64,000 nt of DNA from Planctomycetota bacterium (GTDB taxonomy: Bacteria > Planctomycetota > UBA1135 > UBA2386): positions 90,604 through 154,603 of the forward strand of contig JACKIC010000010.1 in NCBI GenBank assembly GCA_020638655.1. Reading direction: 5' to 3'. This document shows, piece after piece, positions 60,797-64,000 of this stretch. Positions within the stretch are counted from its first letter, which is position 1. The number at the start of each line of letters is the position of its first letter. The notes beneath the pieces were generated by a model that saw only the letters and a program-made list of their open reading frames with translations, was not told the DNA's origin and ran no database searches. The position numbers and the translations under genes are program-made.

Positions 60797-62590
60797 CTAG
60801 TTGATGTCGATGAACATCTCGAGGCCGTTCGACGCGTTCGCGTTGAGCGCGTTCGGGATCGACGGGCTCAGCGACAGCGCCTGCGCCTTGATCATGACGC
60901 CGGCGAGGCCGGGCGAGTTGGGGATCACGAACGGCCGCGAGGTCGAGGGCGTCGGCGCGATCAGCAGCACGGTCGCCTCCGTGGAGGAATACTGTGAGCA
61001 GCCGGGCATGCCGATCGACGTGAGGTCGATGCCGGGGTCGAACTTCGTCAGGCCGAAGACCAGCGCCGCGATCGGGCTGCCCGCGGGCACGTTGTCGATC
61101 AGCATGTTGGGCGACGTACCGATCACGGGGCGGGCGCTCGCGCTGAGGTGCAGCGGCGTGGTGCCGTCGCCGGTGATGTAGCCCGAGAGGGTCGACCAGT
61201 CGACCGGCGCGGTCGTGGCCTGGCCGCCGCCGGCGCTGAAGCCGACGATGCCGTCGTTGGTGGTGCTGCCGCTGCAGCCCAGGTTGGCGCCGTAGGCCCA
61301 GGTCACGAAGCCGCCGGGCAGGATCTCGCACTGGATGTCGTTGAGCACCGCGGTCGGGCCGCCGACCTGCTGCCAGTTCGGGATGCCGAGCCAGGTGACG
61401 CGCACGCCGCCGTTGGGGCTCGGGTCCTCGACGTAGATGCCACCGCCGACCGTCGGATCGAGGTCGTTGAGGAACGGCGCGAGCTGCGGCAGCAGGCCGC
61501 GGAAGCCCGACGGGTCCCCGTGCACGGCGCCGTTCGTGATGAACGACGAGTCGGTCGTATTGCCGAGGAAGATCTTGCCGTTGCTGTTGATCGTGATTTC
61601 GGTGCAGTTGCCGCCCGGGAAGTCGAAGCCGGCCGGGAAGCTCGACGTCGGCAGCGTGTAGACCAGGCTCGCGTCATCCCACGAAGCCGACGCCGTGGAG
61701 GTGTAGGTGCCGGTGACGATGTTCGTGCCGGTCAGCGGACCGTTCGGATCGAACGCGGTGCTGCCGGGCGTGATCACGTAGCTGCCGCCCGTGGGCCCCG
61801 GCACGAAGATCAGGTTCCAGCTGGTGTTGGCGAGGTCGATCGCCGGCGAACTGACCGGGAAGTCCTCGTGCACCATGCGCGGCGAGTCGTAGCAGCCGGT
61901 GCCGTAGGTCGTCGAGTAGGCGAAGCCGACGGCGGGCACGTAGGTGAACTCGCACACCAGGCCGTAGTCACCCGACGAGCCGCTGGCCACGGCGCCGTTG
62001 GAGCTGGCCGGATCCCAGATGCGCGTGCACAGCGACGTGGTGTCCTGCGCGTCGGCCTGCACCGAGGTGCCGCTCCAGCCCGTGCCGTCGAGCTGCACGT
62101 CGAACACGAAGTCGTTGCCCGAGGACGGGTCGTAGAGGAACGGCGTCGTGAAGGTGATCTGGATGTGCCAGGGGCCCGGCACGCCGGCGCCGTTGCCCGT
62201 TCCCGGCTGTACCGTCACGGCACCCGCGTAGACCGTGGTCTGGTCGCCGGCCATGTTGGCCGCGAACGTCAGGCTGCGCGAGAGGTAGTCGACGGTCGAG
62301 GTTGCGCAGTCGATCTGCACGTTCGGCCAGGAGCCGCCGGCCCACGACGCGGTGGTGGCGTCGGCGCGGAAGCGCATGCCCTGGATCAGGATCGGCCCGG
62401 TGACGCCGGCGAAGTTGGTGCTGTCGATGATCTGCTGGTAGTGCATGCTCGACGCACCGCGATTCCAGGGGAATGCGTTGTTCGAGTTGCCCTCGATCAC
62501 GTCGTAGCCGACCGGCGTGACGAGCGTGCTCTGGGCGCAGACGCACGCGGCGAGCGTGGCGGTTGCGAGAAGGAAGCGGGTGGTATGCAT
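60797..62590 (-). CDS. Large secreted protein, paralogous to the partial gene at 63302
   Basis: 597 residues from MHTTRFLLATATLAACVCAQ, a signal peptide. The first 240 residues contain a beta-sandwich with WPNVQIDCATSTVDYLSRSL and related segments. A central domain (about 335-470) has FDFPGGNCTEITINSNGKIF and IYVEDPSPNGGVRVTW. The final 100 residues (SIGMPGCSQYSSTEATVLL to NASNGLEMFIDIN) match the end of the neighbour at 63302. Function unknown; likely exported to the cell surface. Confidence 0.82.
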   Translation of the reverse strand: MHTTRFLLATATLAACVCAQSTLVTPVGYDVIEGNSNNAFPWNRGASSMHYQQIIDSTNFAGVTGPILIQGMRFRADATTASWAGGSWPNVQIDCATSTVDYLSRSLTFAANMAGDQTTVYAGAVTVQPGTGNGAGVPGPWHIQITFTTPFLYDPSSGNDFVFDVQLDGTGWSGTSVQADAQDTTSLCTRIWDPASSNGAVASGSSGDYGLVCEFTYVPAVGFAYSTTYGTGCYDSPRMVHEDFPVSSPAIDLANTSWNLIFVPGPTGGSYVITPGSTAFDPNGPLTGTNIVTGTYTSTASASWDDASLVYTLPTSSFPAGFDFPGGNCTEITINSNGKIFLGNTTDSSFITNGAVHGDPSGFRGLLPQLAPFLNDLDPTVGGGIYVEDPSPNGGVRVTWLGIPNWQQVGGPTAVLNDIQCEILPGGFVTWAYGANLGCSGSTTNDGIVGFSAGGGQATTAPVDWSTLSGYITGDGTTPLHLSASARPVIGTSPNMLIDNVPAGSPIAALVFGLTKFDPGIDLTSIGMPGCSQYSSTEATVLLIAPTPSTSRPFVIPNSPGLAGVMIKAQALSLSPSIPNALNANASNGLEMFIDIN

Positions 62591-62788
62591 GTTGGTTTCT
62601 CGGTGATGGATCACTGGCCCACTCCGGGCCGCCGGATCGGTGTCCGATTCTGCCCTGGCAGTTCGGGTTGGGCAGTTCTACACGATCATGAGGCAATCCC
62701 GTTACGTGTGGGAGTACCGCCGGAACTCTTCCGCCGCGGTGGTCCGAGGGGGCGGTGCGCGCGCGGCCATGAGCGGTAGTGTCTGGTC

Positions 62789-63292
62789 ATGGTCGATCCG
62801 GGCGAATCGCCGCTGCGCGCCGCGCTGCTCTGTCTGTTGTGCGGCTGTGCGAGCCCGCACCAGGGCGGGCAGGAGGCCGAGGCCCCATATCTCGCCGCAG
62901 CCGGGCGCGAGCCTTCCCCGGCCGATTTCGCCGCTGGCGACCACGCCGCCGTCGCGGCGATGCTGCGGGACGTTCCGGCCAAATTCCGATCACCGTACAA
63001 CATCATCCCGACCTCGCGTGCGGTGACGATCCTGATCGTCTGCCGCGTCGAGTCCGTCTACGACGGCGCCGTCGGCGTGCAGTGTCTGTCGCGCGGGCCG
63101 GAGCTCGACCTCGCGATCGACGATCGGCTCACGCTCTACTACCAGCCCCGGTGGGCGGAGGAGGAGTTCGGCGTCGCGTCCGAGGCGCTGGCGGTCGGCG
63201 AGGTGCGGACCTGCGTCGTGCACGGGTCCGGTTTCGGCGGTGAACTGTGGAAGCGGTTCCTGATCTTCCCGGGCCCAGCGCCCCCCCGGTGA
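62789..63292 (+). CDS. Small lipoprotein
   Basis: 167 residues. The N-terminus SPLRAALLCLLCGCAS has a lipobox-like LCGC, so it may be lipidated. The rest is soluble and beta-containing (AVTILIVCRVESVYDGAVGV and LTLYYQPRWAEEEFG). No family recognised. Divergent from the secreted-protein gene at 60797 and convergent with that at 63302, eight bases away. Confidence 0.68.
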   Translation: MVDPGESPLRAALLCLLCGCASPHQGGQEAEAPYLAAAGREPSPADFAAGDHAAVAAMLRDVPAKFRSPYNIIPTSRAVTILIVCRVESVYDGAVGVQCLSRGPELDLAIDDRLTLYYQPRWAEEEFGVASEALAVGEVRTCVVHGSGFGGELWKRFLIFPGPAPPR

Positions 63293-63301
63293 TCGCCCGC
63301 C

Positions 63302-64000
63302 TCAGTACGAACCGAGTTCGAGCCGTACGCCGTTGGAGGTGATCACGCCCAGCGCGTTGGCGGTGGAGTCGAGCCAAGCGGACTGGCCGTAGATGTGCAC
63401 ACCGAGCAGGCCGGTGTCGTTGGGAATGGGCAGCGCGACGTTCATGCCGAGTCCTGGCGCGCCGAGGTTGGACAGCAGGACCGTGGCGCTCGACGCGGGA
63501 TCGACCCACGCCGAGCAGCCCGGCGCGCCCATCGTCGCGAGGTCGAGCGCGGGTTGGGCCGGCGCGGTCGCGAGCAGCGCGAAGCCGAAGCCGCCGCCGG
63601 TCTGGTTGCCGGTGGTCAGCACAACGGTGCTGCCGAGCAGCGGCCGGCCGCTCGCGCGCAGCTCGAGCGCGGCGATCTCGGCCGGCGGCAGAAAGACGGT
63701 CTGCCCCGGTCCGGTCGCGAGCGCCGCGAGATCGGTGCGGCCCGGGTCCGCGGACGCGCCGCCCGGTGAGTAGCCGACGAGCCATCGATCCCCCGTGGTC
63801 GCGCCGCCGATCGGGTCGAGCGCGACGACGTTCATGGTGACGATGCCCGTGGCCGGGTGGAACACCATCTGGAACGTGCTCGGGTTGGCCACGCCGTTGG
63901 GGTAGCTCTCGACGTCGAGCCAGGTGATGTAGACGAGGCCGCTGCCGGGGTCCTCTTCGAACCAGATCGAGCCGCTGCCCGGCTCGCCGGGGTTCATGTC
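63302..64000 (-). CDS. Large secreted protein, C-terminal part (5' end outside window)
   Basis: The frame continues past base 64000, so only the last 232 residues are visible. SGSIWFEEDPGSGLVYITWLD aligns with the IYVEDPSPNGGVRVTW region of the gene at 60797. The ending MGAPGCSAWVDPASSATVLL ... IPNDTGLLGVHIYGQS ... SNGVRLELGSY matches its C-terminal module. Hence a paralogue pair on the same strand. The start, signal peptide and full length cannot be judged. Confidence 0.75.
   Translation of the reverse strand, partial: DMNPGEPGSGSIWFEEDPGSGLVYITWLDVESYPNGVANPSTFQMVFHPATGIVTMNVVALDPIGGATTGDRWLVGYSPGGASADPGRTDLAALATGPGQTVFLPPAEIAALELRASGRPLLGSTVVLTTGNQTGGGFGFALLATAPAQPALDLATMGAPGCSAWVDPASSATVLLSNLGAPGLGMNVALPIPNDTGLLGVHIYGQSAWLDSTANALGVITSNGVRLELGSY

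Overview
The window is about 70% GC and densely packed with genes on both strands. It reads as a chromosomal segment of a Planctomycetota-like bacterium. The taxonomic hint is inferred from gene content: Tat-exported Gfo/Idh oxidoreductases paired with DUF6807 (PmoA-annotated) proteins, an ECF sigma factor beside a membrane Ser/Thr kinase, a CotH-kinase protein, FG-GAP and EF-hand secreted proteins, a RAYT-type transposase and many large secreted proteins of unknown function. No rRNA, tRNA, CRISPR array, phage or integrated element was seen.

Layout. 0-8.3 kb: the end of a type II NADH dehydrogenase, a six-EF-hand secreted protein, a NYN-like protein with an Arg/Asp repeat tail, a lipoprotein, and an overlapping sensor kinase / response regulator / secreted protein operon. 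8.4-14.2 kb: two zinc-ribbon membrane proteins (one a CPBP protease), an enolase-superfamily enzyme, and an ECF sigma / Ser-Thr kinase pair. 14.3-17.6 kb: a DUF6807 - Gfo/Idh - DUF6807 operon. 17.6-24.2 kb: a RAYT transposase with its own promoter, a carboxypeptidase-regulatory-like repeat protein, a second enolase-superfamily enzyme and a 14-repeat FG-GAP protein. 24.4-28 kb: housekeeping-type genes (FemAB/GNAT-like, trxC, CBS, pcm). 28-33.5 kb: a tightly overlapping operon of an Old Yellow Enzyme homologue, an atypical Nramp-fold protein and a DUF993 aldolase-like protein, followed by a frameshifted CotH protein. 33.5-41 kb: TMEM175-like channel, a Glu/Leu dehydrogenase interrupted by an amber codon, a spermidine-synthase-like protein, a secreted esterase, small membrane proteins and another ECF sigma factor. 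41-49.6 kb: DEAD-box helicase and a complete tripartite RND efflux operon with its TetR regulator and two matching operators. 49.8-55.2 kb: a heme-oxygenase-like diiron protein / methyltransferase / Fe(II)-2OG dioxygenase operon, then an H-NOX sensor with a hybrid kinase. 55.2-64 kb: a DoxX-like protein and a run of large secreted proteins, several sharing a C-terminal module.

Two systems stand out. The first is the 49.8-52.4 kb operon of two different non-heme iron oxygenases and a methyltransferase. It is divergent from the TetR gene and directly upstream of an NO-type H-NOX two-component system. It looks like a small uncharacterised oxidative tailoring pathway, possibly tied to nitric oxide chemistry. 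The second is the 28-32 kb operon, whose Nramp-fold protein lacks the metal-binding motifs and may carry an organic substrate for its two neighbouring enzymes.

Two genes appear damaged by very small changes: one CAG to TAG in the dehydrogenase and two single-base losses in the CotH gene. Raw reads should be checked before either is called a pseudogene.
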